Of a stretch of 64,000 nt of DNA, positions 43,206 to 52,265 are shown one piece after another. A model generated the notes under the pieces. That model worked only from the letters and a program-made list of their open reading frames with translations. It was not told the DNA's origin and ran no database searches. The position numbers and the translations under genes were made by a program. The stretch is taken from positions 1-64,000 of the forward strand of contig DCHF01000030.1 in NCBI GenBank assembly GCA_002315555.1. Reading direction: 5' to 3'. Every line of letters begins with the position of its first letter. Within the stretch, counting starts at the first letter, position 1. The stretch comes from Lachnospiraceae bacterium UBA1759 (GTDB lineage Bacteria; Bacillota; Clostridia; Lachnospirales; Lachnospiraceae).

Positions 43206-44504
43206 TTAGAAGGAATCAAGGACCGTTTCCGTTTCCTCGTATTTTTTGACTGTGGGACTGTCGATGAGACGGCCCTCCATAATGACCTTGCGGACATTGC
43301 GGAGCGTTTGCAGGTTTTTGGTGGGATCCTCATCCACGACGATCATGTCGGCGGATTTTCCGACCTCGATCGTACCGGTGATATCACCGATGCCCGCAAT
43401 TCCGGCATTGATCTGTGTTGCCGTATGCAGCGCAAAGGCCGGGGTGACATCGCAGTATTTTACATAATATACGAGCTCACGCCACATGTCATACTGGGTA
43501 CTGTAACTGCAGGCACTGTCGGTACCGAGACCAACGGTAATACCTTCTGCCAGACATGTTTTGGCCATCTGTACCATACCGTCTACGACCGTGATGCTGT
43601 TTGTGACAGCGGCTTCGGACAGATTGAACAGTCCCGGAAGACGCTTGACGTACGGAATGGCCGGGGAAAGCGTCAAGACCTGGCAGGCGCCGGTCTTTTT
43701 CATAAGATCGATGATCTCAGCATCCGGCTTTGCGCCGTGCTCGATGGTATCCACGCCGTTCTTCAGTGCCGCACGGACACCGGCCTGACCTTCGCAATGC
43801 GCAGCTACCTTGTAGCCCAGTTCGTGCGCGCGGTCGCAGGCGGCCTTGATATAGTCTTCCGGCATACGGAGCGCGCCGGGCTCGCCGACTTCATCGGAAT
43901 CCATAATGCCGCCGGTGATCATCAGTTTAATGAGTGCCGGCTTGTCCTTGGCGATGGTATCGACCAAAGACGCGGCTTCTTCCGCGCTCGTGGCGGGATA
44001 AGCAAACGTGCCGGCCATGTGACCGCCGGGGACGGAGATCGCGCAGTTTGCGGGAAGGATACGCGGGCCGACGCGTTTTCCCTTCGCAATGTCATCGCGG
44101 ACGCGGGAATCGTAGTTGGAGATACTGCCCACGGAACGGACCGTCGTAACGCCGGCCATCAGGGCATTTTTGGCATTGCCGGCGACCATTGCGCAGCCGA
44201 TCTTATTTCCAAGCTCGCAGCTGGTGATCAGCTTGCAGATCCGCTCGAGGTTCATCGGCTTCTTGGAAGGCTTGCCGGAACCGGGCAGATGTACGTGCAG
44301 ATTGATCAGACCGGGAAGGATGAATTTACCGCCCAGGTCCACGATCTCACAGCCGGAAAGATCCGCGCCGTGCGCGTCTTCGATGGCGGCGATGCGCGTA
44401 TCGTCCACAATGATCACTTTACCGGTCACCGGTACCATGTCTTTGGTTCCGTCCAGGATCACACAGTTTATATATGCGGTCTTTTTGCTTGTTTTTTTAC
44501 TCAT
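43206..44504 (-). CDS. Amidohydrolase (imidazolonepropionase/prolidase-like)
   Basis: This 432-residue TIM-barrel metal hydrolase has NLHVHLPGS (HxH, about residue 70), LIKLMITGG (likely carbamylated Lys, about 170), AAHCEGQAG (about 215), EHGAKPD (about 235) and GLGTDSACSY (Asp, about 302). Relatives cleave X-Pro or Xaa-Arg peptides or cyclic amides; the actual substrate is unknown. The ATG at 44504 starts 1 nt after the upstream symporter stop, preceded by GAGG; the frame opens earlier with a TTG inside the symporter gene. It is probably fed by that symporter. Confidence 0.82.
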   Translation of the reverse strand: MSKKTSKKTAYINCVILDGTKDMVPVTGKVIIVDDTRIAAIEDAHGADLSGCEIVDLGGKFILPGLINLHVHLPGSGKPSKKPMNLERICKLITSCELGNKIGCAMVAGNAKNALMAGVTTVRSVGSISNYDSRVRDDIAKGKRVGPRILPANCAISVPGGHMAGTFAYPATSAEEAASLVDTIAKDKPALIKLMITGGIMDSDEVGEPGALRMPEDYIKAACDRAHELGYKVAAHCEGQAGVRAALKNGVDTIEHGAKPDAEIIDLMKKTGACQVLTLSPAIPYVKRLPGLFNLSEAAVTNSITVVDGMVQMAKTCLAEGITVGLGTDSACSYSTQYDMWRELVYYVKYCDVTPAFALHTATQINAGIAGIGDITGTIEVGKSADMIVVDEDPTKNLQTLRNVRKVIMEGRLIDSPTVKKYEETETVLDSF

Positions 44505-44505
44505 A

Positions 44506-45831
44506 TCATACCTCGGCAAGATCGTTCATTTTCAGGAATAACGACAGGACCCAGATACCGACGGAAGCCACGAGTGCGGTCACGCCCATGATCAGGACGA
44601 TGGCTGTGACTGCGGAAGTGGGCTGTACGGCCAGTTCGCCGTCAAAGTGGGAATACTCGAGCACCAGGCCGAGCAGGAAGGTCAGGAATGCATTGCCGAG
44701 CTTCTGAACAAAATACATGACGTTATTGACCATACCGTCCATACGGGCGCCCTGGGATTCGCTGACGGCGTCGGTAATGTCCGCGCGGTTCAGGCTCAGC
44801 ATGACCGTGATCAGCTCCGTGCCGATACCGATGGCTGCGCACAGAACGAACGGTGCGAACAACTGCTTTGCGAAGATCAGGAAGATGACGGAGCCGATGG
44901 TCAGGATCGCGGTACCGATTGCGATGACCTTTTTACGGCCAAACTTTTTGTAAAGCTTGTTGACGACCGGGAGCATTGCAACGATGCCGATGACATAGGT
45001 AGCCATGACCACGCTCGCAATGCCAGGCTTGTTGATGACGTATGTGCAATAGTACAGCGCATAACCGGAAATAATGGTCGAATACAGGCCGTACAGGAAA
45101 AGAATCGCCAGGTTGACGTTGAATTCGCGGTTTGACAGCAGGATCTTACAGCATTTCGTGAACGGAATCTTTTCGGAGACGTCATCGTGCACGCGCTCTT
45201 TTGAGGTGAAGAAATTGAACAGACTGGTCACGATGACGATCAGACCGGCCAAAGCCGCGCCTACAAGGAAGCCGCGCTGCGGGTTGATCATGGCACCATC
45301 GGCGTCAAGCCCGGCAACACCGCGGACGATGGGCCAGAAAATGATGGAGGAGATCGCAAGACCGAAAGCGCCGCCGCCGGAAGCCCAGGTACTCAGGGAA
45401 ACGCGATCCTTGGCATCGGGGGAGGCCAGCTGCTTCATGCCGTTGATCGCCAGCGTGTGCAGCGTACTCGGAATACGGAAGACAAAGTATGTGACAAAGG
45501 CCAGGATGATGCCGACTACACCGGTACCGTAGACCGTAAACATCAGCACGAGGCAGACGGCGATCGGGATGGAGGACCACAGAAGCGGGCGCATCTTTTC
45601 ACCGTTTTTAAAGCGGCGGTTATCGGCGATCGAGGCAAAAAGCGGATCGTTCACAGCGTCCCAGACTACCGCAAGGCTGATGATCGTGCTTGCGATTGCC
45701 GGACGGATGTGCGCGACGTTCGTGTAGAAATAGAGCAGGAATGTATTAACGAAGGACAGCCATACACCGGAACCGAGGTTGGTCAGGCCGTAGCCAAGCT
45801 TCTCAGGAAAAGAAAGTGTTTTCGTTTTCAT
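44506..45831 (-). CDS. GPH-type (glycoside-pentoside-hexuronide) MFS symporter
   Basis: This 441-residue membrane protein with twelve helices is of the GPH:cation symporter group. It starts KLGYGLTNLGSGVWLSFVNTFLLYFYTNVAHI, where the LGYGLGD-like start is typical, and contains WDAVNDPLFASIADN, matching the family D-x-x-x-D-P motif in the second helix. AAAGGAGTAAACT precedes the ATG. It is followed almost without a gap by the amidohydrolase, so the import substrate may be a peptide-like or glycoside amide that the hydrolase cleaves. Confidence 0.85.
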   Translation of the reverse strand: MKTKTLSFPEKLGYGLTNLGSGVWLSFVNTFLLYFYTNVAHIRPAIASTIISLAVVWDAVNDPLFASIADNRRFKNGEKMRPLLWSSIPIAVCLVLMFTVYGTGVVGIILAFVTYFVFRIPSTLHTLAINGMKQLASPDAKDRVSLSTWASGGGAFGLAISSIIFWPIVRGVAGLDADGAMINPQRGFLVGAALAGLIVIVTSLFNFFTSKERVHDDVSEKIPFTKCCKILLSNREFNVNLAILFLYGLYSTIISGYALYYCTYVINKPGIASVVMATYVIGIVAMLPVVNKLYKKFGRKKVIAIGTAILTIGSVIFLIFAKQLFAPFVLCAAIGIGTELITVMLSLNRADITDAVSESQGARMDGMVNNVMYFVQKLGNAFLTFLLGLVLEYSHFDGELAVQPTSAVTAIVLIMGVTALVASVGIWVLSLFLKMNDLAEV

Positions 45832-45856
45832 AGTTTACTCCTTTGGTGCAATAAAG

Positions 45857-45874
45857 TTGTTATCAGCATAACAA
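45857..45874. promoter_or_regulatory. Inverted repeat upstream of the symporter
   Basis: TTGTTAT-CAGC-ATAACAA (45857-45874) is a perfect 7-bp inverted repeat, 26 bp before the symporter start. It may be an operator for the symporter-amidohydrolase pair. Confidence 0.45.
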
Positions 45875-46050
45875 ACGGAAGAAGATAAGTCAATGACGGG
45901 AGGTCCGGCTCAAAGGGAAGATGTGAAGAAGCAAGGGGAGTGGCAAAACTAATGATGTAAGTGGCAGAATGTATGATGACAAGTGCGGGGTGAGTGTTGT
46001 AAGATGTTTTATATTCAATTTGTAAAATTACTGCGAAAGGCGGAGACATC

Positions 46051-46977
46051 ATGGAATATCGATCTGTAGCGATACTCGGGGCGGGCGCGGTCGGCGCGTA
46101 TCTGATCTGGGGACTGACAAAGAAGGCGGATGTTGAGCTGTGTGTCATTGCGGAAGGCGAGCGCAGGGACCGGTTTGAAAAGGAGGGCTTTCTGATCAAC
46201 GGTGAACTGTACAAGCCGGCGGTGAAGACGCCGGAGGAAGCGCACGGTGTGGACCTTCTTGTGGTGTGCGTGAAGTACAATGCGCTGCAAGGTGCGCTGC
46301 CGGCCATCCGGGCGATCGCCGATGAGAATACGCAGGTCATGAGCCTGATGAACGGCGTGGACAGTGAAGAGGTTATCGGGGCGGTCATCGGTGAGCGGAA
46401 GGTCATCTATTCTTCCATTAAGATCGCGTCCGAGCGCGTCGGAAATACGGTGAAGTTCGTGCCGGAGACGACCATCGGCATGGTCTATGGCGAAAAGGCC
46501 GGCGTAGTGACGCCGCGGATCGAGGCACTTGACGAACTGTTTGCCGGAACCGGACTGAATTACCGGATCACAACGGAGGTCCTGAAAGAGATCTGGAGCA
46601 AGTTCCGGCTGAACGTGCCGAATAATCAGGTCCAGGCGATGTTAAGCGTGGGCGTGGGGGCGTACCGCGACAGCGAGCACGTGCGTTTCCTGCAGCAGGC
46701 GGTGCTTGCGGAGGTCGATGCCATCGCTGAGGCGAAGGGCATTCACTTCAGCGATAAAGACAAGAGCGGAAACTTTGGCGCCAAGGTGCAGGACCGCGCG
46801 CGTTATTCCACGCTGCAGGACCTGGACGCCAGGCGCCACACCGAGGTCGATATGTTTTCCGGCGCGGTCATCCGCATGGGGCAGGAGTACGGCATTCCGA
46901 CGCCGTATAATGAGTTTGTGTATCATATGATCAAGGCAATCGAAGAAAAGAATGACGGGAAGTTTGATTATGAATGA
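46051..46977 (+). CDS. Ketopantoate reductase (PanE/ApbA) family oxidoreductase
   Basis: This 308-residue NADPH-dependent reductase starts SVAILGAGAVGAYL (Rossmann motif). It has LVVCVKYNAL and the catalytic-domain EIWSKFRLNVPNNQ, where the Lys corresponds to the PanE active-site Lys, and an N-terminal segment of the C-domain with DARRHTEVD. No other pantothenate gene is here, so a different 2-oxo acid or lactone is also possible. AAAGGCGGAG precedes the ATG. It is monocistronic between a divergent symporter operon and a strong terminator. Confidence 0.85.
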   Translation: MEYRSVAILGAGAVGAYLIWGLTKKADVELCVIAEGERRDRFEKEGFLINGELYKPAVKTPEEAHGVDLLVVCVKYNALQGALPAIRAIADENTQVMSLMNGVDSEEVIGAVIGERKVIYSSIKIASERVGNTVKFVPETTIGMVYGEKAGVVTPRIEALDELFAGTGLNYRITTEVLKEIWSKFRLNVPNNQVQAMLSVGVGAYRDSEHVRFLQQAVLAEVDAIAEAKGIHFSDKDKSGNFGAKVQDRARYSTLQDLDARRHTEVDMFSGAVIRMGQEYGIPTPYNEFVYHMIKAIEEKNDGKFDYE

Positions 46978-46995
46978 ACGTCTTGCCGGAAGAAG

Positions 46996-47038
46996 AAAAA
47001 GGGGATCTGTCGCATCGGATGCGACAGATCCTCTTTTA
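46996..47038. terminator. Bidirectional terminator
   Basis: A perfect 13-bp stem (47003-47015 with 47019-47031, loop CGG) has an A-run before and a T-rich tail after, between the convergent genes ending at 46977 and 47053. Confidence 0.9.
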
Positions 47039-47052
47039 TTAGAATGCACTTA

Positions 47053-48015
47053 TCATTTTTCGTACTTATAGAAGCCTTCACCGGTGGACATGCCGAGCTT
47101 GCCTGCGTCGATGTACTCCTTCAGGATCTTTTCCATTGCCTTGAAGTTGTACGGCATCATCATTTTCTTCAGCACCGGGCTTAAAAGTCCCGGCACCTTC
47201 TGGTACTGGGAGACAATATTGTATGCGGTGGTCAGGCCGACAGTATCGAAGATCTGGAAGGGACCCTTCGGAGCGCCGGTACCGTGCGTCCAGGCAATGT
47301 CGATGCTCTCCGGATCAGAGACGCCTGCCGCATACAGATCAAGACCTGAAAGCAGGAAGGGTACAAGCATGGAGTTCAGCAGATAGCCGTTTTTTTCCTT
47401 GCGGACCGGAAGTCCGATCATGCGGATCGCAGTGGCGAACTCCAGGAGCTCATTAAAGTACTTCTCTTCAGTCTTGTCCTGTGCCATGACCTCGGCGGTG
47501 TTGTTCTTCCAGATGGAATTTGCGAAGTGCAGGGACAGATACTTTTCCGGACGGCCGGTGTATTTCGCAAACTGAGACGGAAGCAGGGTGGAGGAGTTCG
47601 TCACGAGGACGGTCTTCTCCGGCATCAGCGGAGCGAGCTTCGTGTAGAACGCGATCTTGTCATCGACATTCTCGGCCATGGACTCAATAATGAGGTCTGC
47701 GTCCTCGACGGCCTTTGCCATGTCGAGCTCAAGCTTGATGCTCGCATACGCGCGCTCGGTATTTGCGAGGCAAGCTTCCTTGTCGAACTGCTCGGAATCC
47801 GCGATACCTGCGCACCATGCATTTTCGTCGGCAGCCATCTTCTCGATCTCCTCAATGTAAGTTGCCTTCAGCTTGTCGAGCTTCGGCTGTGTACGGCCGA
47901 TCGAACCTTCGGATCTTAACCAAATCGTGACATCAAAACCACAGTATGCGGACTGGAATGCGATCTGGCTTCCGAGCACGCCGCCGCCTGCGACTACAAC
48001 TTTCTTATAATTCAT
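47053..48015 (-). CDS. 3-hydroxyacyl-CoA dehydrogenase family protein
   Basis: This 320-residue NAD-dependent dehydrogenase has VVVAGGGVLGSQIA at the N-terminus, the catalytic His in SLHFANSIW (about residue 156, where the family usually reads HFFNP), Ser in NSSTLL and a C-terminal six-helix domain. The altered HFAN motif suggests a substrate other than a standard acyl-CoA, for example a hydroxy acid or gulonate. The ATG at 48015 follows GGGGAGG; the longer frame to 48078 crosses the promoter. It is divergent from a TetR gene that probably controls it. Confidence 0.83.
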   Translation of the reverse strand: MNYKKVVVAGGGVLGSQIAFQSAYCGFDVTIWLRSEGSIGRTQPKLDKLKATYIEEIEKMAADENAWCAGIADSEQFDKEACLANTERAYASIKLELDMAKAVEDADLIIESMAENVDDKIAFYTKLAPLMPEKTVLVTNSSTLLPSQFAKYTGRPEKYLSLHFANSIWKNNTAEVMAQDKTEEKYFNELLEFATAIRMIGLPVRKEKNGYLLNSMLVPFLLSGLDLYAAGVSDPESIDIAWTHGTGAPKGPFQIFDTVGLTTAYNIVSQYQKVPGLLSPVLKKMMMPYNFKAMEKILKEYIDAGKLGMSTGEGFYKYEK

Positions 48016-48041
48016 GACGAACCTCCCCTTGACAATGAAAT

Positions 48042-48055
48042 GATACTGAAGTATC
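48042..48055. promoter_or_regulatory. Candidate TetR operator
   Basis: GATACT-GA-AGTATC is a perfect 6-bp inverted repeat, placed just downstream of the predicted start of the minus-strand promoter. Binding here by the divergently encoded TetR protein would block transcription of the dehydrogenase. Confidence 0.6.
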
Positions 48056-48068
48056 TTTAATCGTGAAA

Positions 48069-48097
48069 AGTTTATCAATCGAAAGGCGCAATGTCAA
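48069..48097 (-). promoter_or_regulatory. Promoter of the 3-hydroxyacyl-CoA dehydrogenase
   Basis: On the minus strand, TTGACA (48092-48097), 17 bp and TAAACT (48069-48074). The start point would be near 48062, just before the GATACT repeat. Confidence 0.65.
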
Positions 48098-48167
48098 CGC
48101 CTTTCAGATAACGAAATGTGAAGTGATACGGAATGACGAAAAAGTAACATTGTCAGGCGGGGCATCG

Positions 48168-48689
48168 ATGAGCAGAAGAAGTGAATCAACAGAATTTTTG
48201 AAGGAATGCATGGCGGACGCGCTGATCCTGCTGCTTCAGAAGAAGCCGCTCGAAAAGATCGGTGTCAATGAGATCGCGGAGACCGCCGGAGTCTCACGCG
48301 TCACCTACTTCAGACATTTTCAGAGCAAGGAGGAGGTCCTCGAGTACAAGCTGACCGTGCTCTGGCATCGGTTTGTCATTGAGCATCGGCTGAATCGCGC
48401 AGACCGCTACAACCCGGATAACGCAGAAGCGTTTTTCATTTTTAACGAAGAAAACCGTGAACTTCTGGAGCTCCTTTATGAGAACCAGTGCTCCCGCATC
48501 CTTCTGAATGTTTTTATTCGCGTTTTTTCCGGGACAGAGACTGCATCGGGCGCATCTGCGGGTCCGACAGGTTACGAGCGCGTATTCTACGAGTACGGTC
48601 TCTTTGGGATCCTGAACGAGTGGGTCCTGAACGGCTTTCGCGAAAAACCGGAGGAGATGGCAGCCATCTGCCTTCGGTTTATGGAATAA
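48168..48689 (+). CDS. TetR family transcriptional regulator
   Basis: This 173-residue regulator has a helix-turn-helix in VNEIAETAGVSRVTYFRHF (residues about 32-50) and a C-terminal ligand domain. The start at ATG 48168 gives the usual short tail before helix 1 (MSRRSESTEFLKECMADAL). The frame is open from 48063, but that part overlaps the divergent promoter. The effector is unknown. Its stop codon lies in the base of a very stable hairpin. Confidence 0.85.
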   Translation: MSRRSESTEFLKECMADALILLLQKKPLEKIGVNEIAETAGVSRVTYFRHFQSKEEVLEYKLTVLWHRFVIEHRLNRADRYNPDNAEAFFIFNEENRELLELLYENQCSRILLNVFIRVFSGTETASGASAGPTGYERVFYEYGLFGILNEWVLNGFREKPEEMAAICLRFME

Positions 48690-48719
48690 TACTCCCACGG
48701 CTGAAGCCGTGGGAGTATT
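48688..48719. repeat. IS200/IS605-end-like perfect hairpin
   Basis: A 14-bp perfect stem with a TGAA loop, core CCCACGGC-TGAA-GCCGTGGG. This resembles subterminal hairpins of IS200/IS605 and IS1341 elements. No TnpA or TnpB gene is present beside it. There is no T-run, so it is a poor terminator. It marks the edge of the maltodextrin island. Confidence 0.5.
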
Positions 48720-48773
48720 GCTTCGATGACCACTGTAACGGTGTCCATTTCGCTTGATGAAAACGATTCCGGG

Positions 48774-48824
48774 CAAAAGAAAAAGCCTGCCGCGCGAAGG
48801 ATTTCCCTTTCACACGGCAGGCTT
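48774..48824 (-). terminator. Terminator of the maltodextrin operon
   Basis: AAGCCTGCCG (48783-48792) pairs with CGGCAGGCTT (48815-48824), and a T-run follows on the minus strand. It ends transcription after lacI. Confidence 0.8.
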
Positions 48825-48829
48825 GCTGC

Positions 48830-49864
48830 TTATATATTCAGATTCTTTACAGACTCATTCTCCTTGAATTCCGCAGCCAGTACAATAGACTTTTGCTGTC
48901 CCTCGCCTTCAATAGCGCGGATCAGCAGATCCAATGAGCTTTTCAGCATCTGCTCGGCAGGCTGTATTATGGTGGTAAGTCCCGGGTGCAGATATTCGCA
49001 CATGCTTAAACCATCAAAACCCACAACGGATATGTCTTCCGGTATCCGAAGACCTCTCTCCTGAATGGCCTTGTATACACCCAGGGCCATGGTATCGGAA
49101 ATTGCGAAGATCGCCGTACAATCCGGTCCGTTGTCCAGAAGGTCAGCCGCTGCCTCGTAACCACTCTTCGGTGTATAGGCTTCCTGGTTTTCCTTCAGGT
49201 AGCGCACCAGCTGAGGGTCAAACTCCAGGCCATTATCTTCCAGAGCCTTTTTGTAACCGTTGACACGTAAGAAACCAACAGAAATGTCGGAGGCACGAGT
49301 CGGTATCAGGGCGATCCGCTTGTGCCCCATCTTGATGAGATAGTCCACCATGCGGCGGGCTTCTCCTTCATCATCGATAGAAACCGCCAGCGCATGATCG
49401 GAACTGACATTCATGTTGATGGCTGCTGTACAAAGCACATAAGGAACCTCCAGGGCTTCCAGCGCTTCATCCGTAGGTTGAGCCACGCCGCCAAGGAAAA
49501 GAATACCTTTCAGCTTCTGATCCTTAACCAGCTGTCTGGCCGCCTCCAGTTCATCTTCCTCTTCGCGAACCGCGTAGAGAACGGAGGAGTAACGATACTT
49601 TTTGATGGCTTCTTCATAATACTTTATAAAACTATTAAAGAAGGGATTATCGATACCCTTTACAAGAAGGGCAATGGTATTGGCCTCATTGCGCTTTAAA
49701 TTTCGCGCACTGCCGTTGGGAGTGTAATTATACTCCTTCATTGTAGCCAGAATGCGCTCTTTTGTCTGTGCGTTAATACCCGGGTCATCGTTCATAGCCC
49801 TGGAAACGGTACTGACGCCAACATTACAGATTCTGGCGATATCCTTGATCGTTACTTTTTTCAA
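48830..49864 (-). CDS. LacI family repressor (MalR-like)
   Basis: This 344-residue LacI/GalR regulator has an N-terminal helix-turn-helix with hinge (TIKDIARICNVGVSTVSRA, residues about 3-21) and a sugar-binding periplasmic-type core. The start is a TTG at 49864 preceded by TAGGAG. It is the last gene of the maltodextrin operon, so it is probably autoregulated. The tandem 12-mers with central CG at 54626-54661 next to the operon promoter are its likely operators. Confidence 0.93.
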   Translation of the reverse strand: MKKVTIKDIARICNVGVSTVSRAMNDDPGINAQTKERILATMKEYNYTPNGSARNLKRNEANTIALLVKGIDNPFFNSFIKYYEEAIKKYRYSSVLYAVREEEDELEAARQLVKDQKLKGILFLGGVAQPTDEALEALEVPYVLCTAAINMNVSSDHALAVSIDDEGEARRMVDYLIKMGHKRIALIPTRASDISVGFLRVNGYKKALEDNGLEFDPQLVRYLKENQEAYTPKSGYEAAADLLDNGPDCTAIFAISDTMALGVYKAIQERGLRIPEDISVVGFDGLSMCEYLHPGLTTIIQPAEQMLKSSLDLLIRAIEGEGQQKSIVLAAEFKENESVKNLNI

Positions 49865-49893
49865 TCGTCTGCTCCTAACTTTATAATTAGTAA

Positions 49894-51390
49894 TTATTCA
49901 TAAGCGCGTCCATAAAGAAGTGTGAGCTTTTTAAGCCTTTTCTTCAGTTCTTCGGAGAACATTTCTGCATCCGCTCTCCAAACCCAGTTTTCGCCCACAG
50001 TCGAAGGCTTATTGATCCGGGCTTTATTGTCCAGATACAGATAATCCTGAAGGGGAATGATGCAGGTATCGGCCGTTGAAGACTGAGCCAGACGGATCAG
50101 ACGCTCTGCCAGTACCCGGTGATCTTCGGAAACGATACCAGTATACTCCTTTACCATATCAATTTCCATAGGCAGAATGCTGTTTAACCAGCCCATAATG
50201 GTCTCATTATCGTGAGTCCCTGTATAAACTACACAATTCTTTGCATAATTATGCGGCAAATACTCAATAGGTCCGGAGGAATCTCTGGAGTCAAAGGCAA
50301 ACTCCAGAACTTTCATATTGGGGAAACCGGAATCTCTTACCAGGGCACGCACGCTGTCTGTGATAAAGCCCAGATCCTCAGCGATGACATTTACCTGACC
50401 CAAACGCCAGTTGATGGTATTAAAGAGATCCATGCCGGGGCCCTTCTCCCAATGTCCGTTTACGGCTGTCTTGTCACCGAAGGGAATGGAATAGTACTCA
50501 TCGAAACCACGGAAGTGGTCGATGCGCACCACATCGTAAAGCTCACGGCACTTCTCCATACGGCGGCACCACCAGTCGTAACCGGTCCACTGATGATGGC
50601 CCCAGTCGTAGAGGGGATTACCCCAAAGCTGGCCATCAGCAGAGAAACCATCCGGCGGACAGCCTGCTACAGCCTTGGGTTCGCCATTCTCATCCAGTTG
50701 GAAAAGATCCGGATGTGACCATACATCTGAAGAATCCTCAGATACATAGATGGGTATATCGCCGATGATGCGGATCCCCTTTTTATTGGCGTAGGCCTTC
50801 AGCTTATTCCACTGCTTGTAGAACTCATACTGAAGATACTCATAGAATTCCTTTTCATAGTACAGCTTACGTCCATAATAATCCAAAGCATATTGGTATC
50901 TTCTGCGGATATCTTCCGGCCATTCCCGGAAACTGACACCATCAAAATAATCCTTCAATGCCATGAACAAAGCATAGTCATGGATCCAGTATTCATTTTC
51001 CTTACAGAAAGCTTTGAAGTCCGGATCTTCGTAGACTTTGGCTCTTTCATAGGCCTTTTTCAGCAGTTTATAGCGGCCCAGATACAGTTTCTCATAATCG
51101 ATACGACATGGATCATTACCGAAATCTACCGCATCGCACTCTTTTTTTGTCAAGAGTCCTTCCTTCACCAACTGTTTTAAGTCGATAAAGTAGGGATTTC
51201 CGGCAAAGGTGGAGAAGGACTGATAAGGAGAGTCGCCGTAACTCGTGGGACCTATGGGCAGGATCTGCCAATAGGTCTGACGAGCCTCGCTTAAACAATC
51301 AATAAACTTGTATGCTTCCTCTGACATGCTGCCGATACCGTAATCACCGGGCAGGCTGAAAACAGGAAGCAGTATACCACTCGCTCTCAT
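49894..51390 (-). CDS. malQ: 4-alpha-glucanotransferase (amylomaltase)
   Basis: This 498-residue GH77 enzyme disproportionates maltodextrins and releases glucose. It starts RASGILLPVFSLPGDYGIGSM. Catalytic-site segments are visible: VVRIDHFRGFDEYYS (nucleophile Asp, about residue 292), NVIAEDLGF (acid/base Glu, about 339) and YTGTHDNETIMGW (stabilising Asp, about 392). It is cytoplasmic. It starts 2 nt after the permease stop. It processes dextrins imported by the ABC transporter encoded upstream. Confidence 0.96.
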   Translation of the reverse strand: MRASGILLPVFSLPGDYGIGSMSEEAYKFIDCLSEARQTYWQILPIGPTSYGDSPYQSFSTFAGNPYFIDLKQLVKEGLLTKKECDAVDFGNDPCRIDYEKLYLGRYKLLKKAYERAKVYEDPDFKAFCKENEYWIHDYALFMALKDYFDGVSFREWPEDIRRRYQYALDYYGRKLYYEKEFYEYLQYEFYKQWNKLKAYANKKGIRIIGDIPIYVSEDSSDVWSHPDLFQLDENGEPKAVAGCPPDGFSADGQLWGNPLYDWGHHQWTGYDWWCRRMEKCRELYDVVRIDHFRGFDEYYSIPFGDKTAVNGHWEKGPGMDLFNTINWRLGQVNVIAEDLGFITDSVRALVRDSGFPNMKVLEFAFDSRDSSGPIEYLPHNYAKNCVVYTGTHDNETIMGWLNSILPMEIDMVKEYTGIVSEDHRVLAERLIRLAQSSTADTCIIPLQDYLYLDNKARINKPSTVGENWVWRADAEMFSEELKKRLKKLTLLYGRAYE

Positions 51391-51392
51391 AA

Positions 51393-52265
51393 TTAACCCT
51401 TAACCGCACCTGCGGCAACACCCTTGATGATGTGCTTCTGGCAAAGCAGATAGAAGACAATAACAGGGATGATACCCAGCGTGATCAGTGCCATGATCGC
51501 ACCCAGGTCGATGGTACCGTAAGAACCCTGCAGGAACTGAATATGGATCGGAATAGTCATATATTCGGTTCTGTCCAATGTCAGATAGGGAAGAAGATAG
51601 TCGTTCCAGATCCACATAACTTCCAGAATACCTACAGAAATAAGGGTAGGCTTCATCAGCGGGATGATGATGGTGAAGAAGGTGCGGATAGGACCGCAGC
51701 CATCGATAGCGGCAGCTTCTTCCATCTCCAGCGGAAGGTCCTTGACGAAACCGGTGAACATGAATACCGCCATACCGGCACCGAAACCTAAGTAAACGAT
51801 GGGAATGGTCAGCGGCGTATTCAGATGCAGTGTATCGGCTGTCTTTGCCAGTGTGAACATCAGCATCTGGAAAGGCACGATCATAGAGAATACAAACAGA
51901 TAGTAACAAATGCGGCAAAGTAAATTGTCAACGCGGGCAATGTACCATGCAGACATAGAGGTACATAAAAGAATCAGTGCAGTAGAAAGAATCGTGATAA
52001 CCACACTGTTCAGAATAGACATCAGGAAGGGATAGTTACCAAAGGTAAACCCCTTAATATAGTTCGCCATACCGGCAAAGCTTTCGCCTGCGGGAAGTGC
52101 GAAGGTTTGTGTCTTAACAAAAGTGTTCACCTTGAAGGAGTTCATGAACACAATAAAGATAGGTGCAATGTAGAGAATAGTGAAAACAGTAAAAAGCACT
52201 GTTACGACCAGGCTAAGGGTGGACGGTTTTTCACGAAGATCAGACCGAGTATTTTTCTTTGCCAT
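51393..52265 (-). CDS. ABC sugar permease, MalG type
   Basis: This 290-residue membrane permease with six helices has the inner-membrane EAA loop EEAAAIDGCGPIRTFFTIIIPLMKP (given as EEAAAIDGCG, about residue 182). It is the second permease of a carbohydrate uptake (CUT1) importer. The ATG overlaps the stop of the upstream permease by one nucleotide (TAATG). No ATPase is encoded here, so a shared MsmX-like ATPase elsewhere must energise it, as in many Firmicutes. Confidence 0.92.
   Translation of the reverse strand: MAKKNTRSDLREKPSTLSLVVTVLFTVFTILYIAPIFIVFMNSFKVNTFVKTQTFALPAGESFAGMANYIKGFTFGNYPFLMSILNSVVITILSTALILLCTSMSAWYIARVDNLLCRICYYLFVFSMIVPFQMLMFTLAKTADTLHLNTPLTIPIVYLGFGAGMAVFMFTGFVKDLPLEMEEAAAIDGCGPIRTFFTIIIPLMKPTLISVGILEVMWIWNDYLLPYLTLDRTEYMTIPIHIQFLQGSYGTIDLGAIMALITLGIIPVIVFYLLCQKHIIKGVAAGAVKG

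Noticed and set aside
43116..44591. Open frame of 491 codons on the plus strand opposite the amidohydrolase
   Set aside because: The minus-strand gene has all metal-ligand motifs; this one has none.
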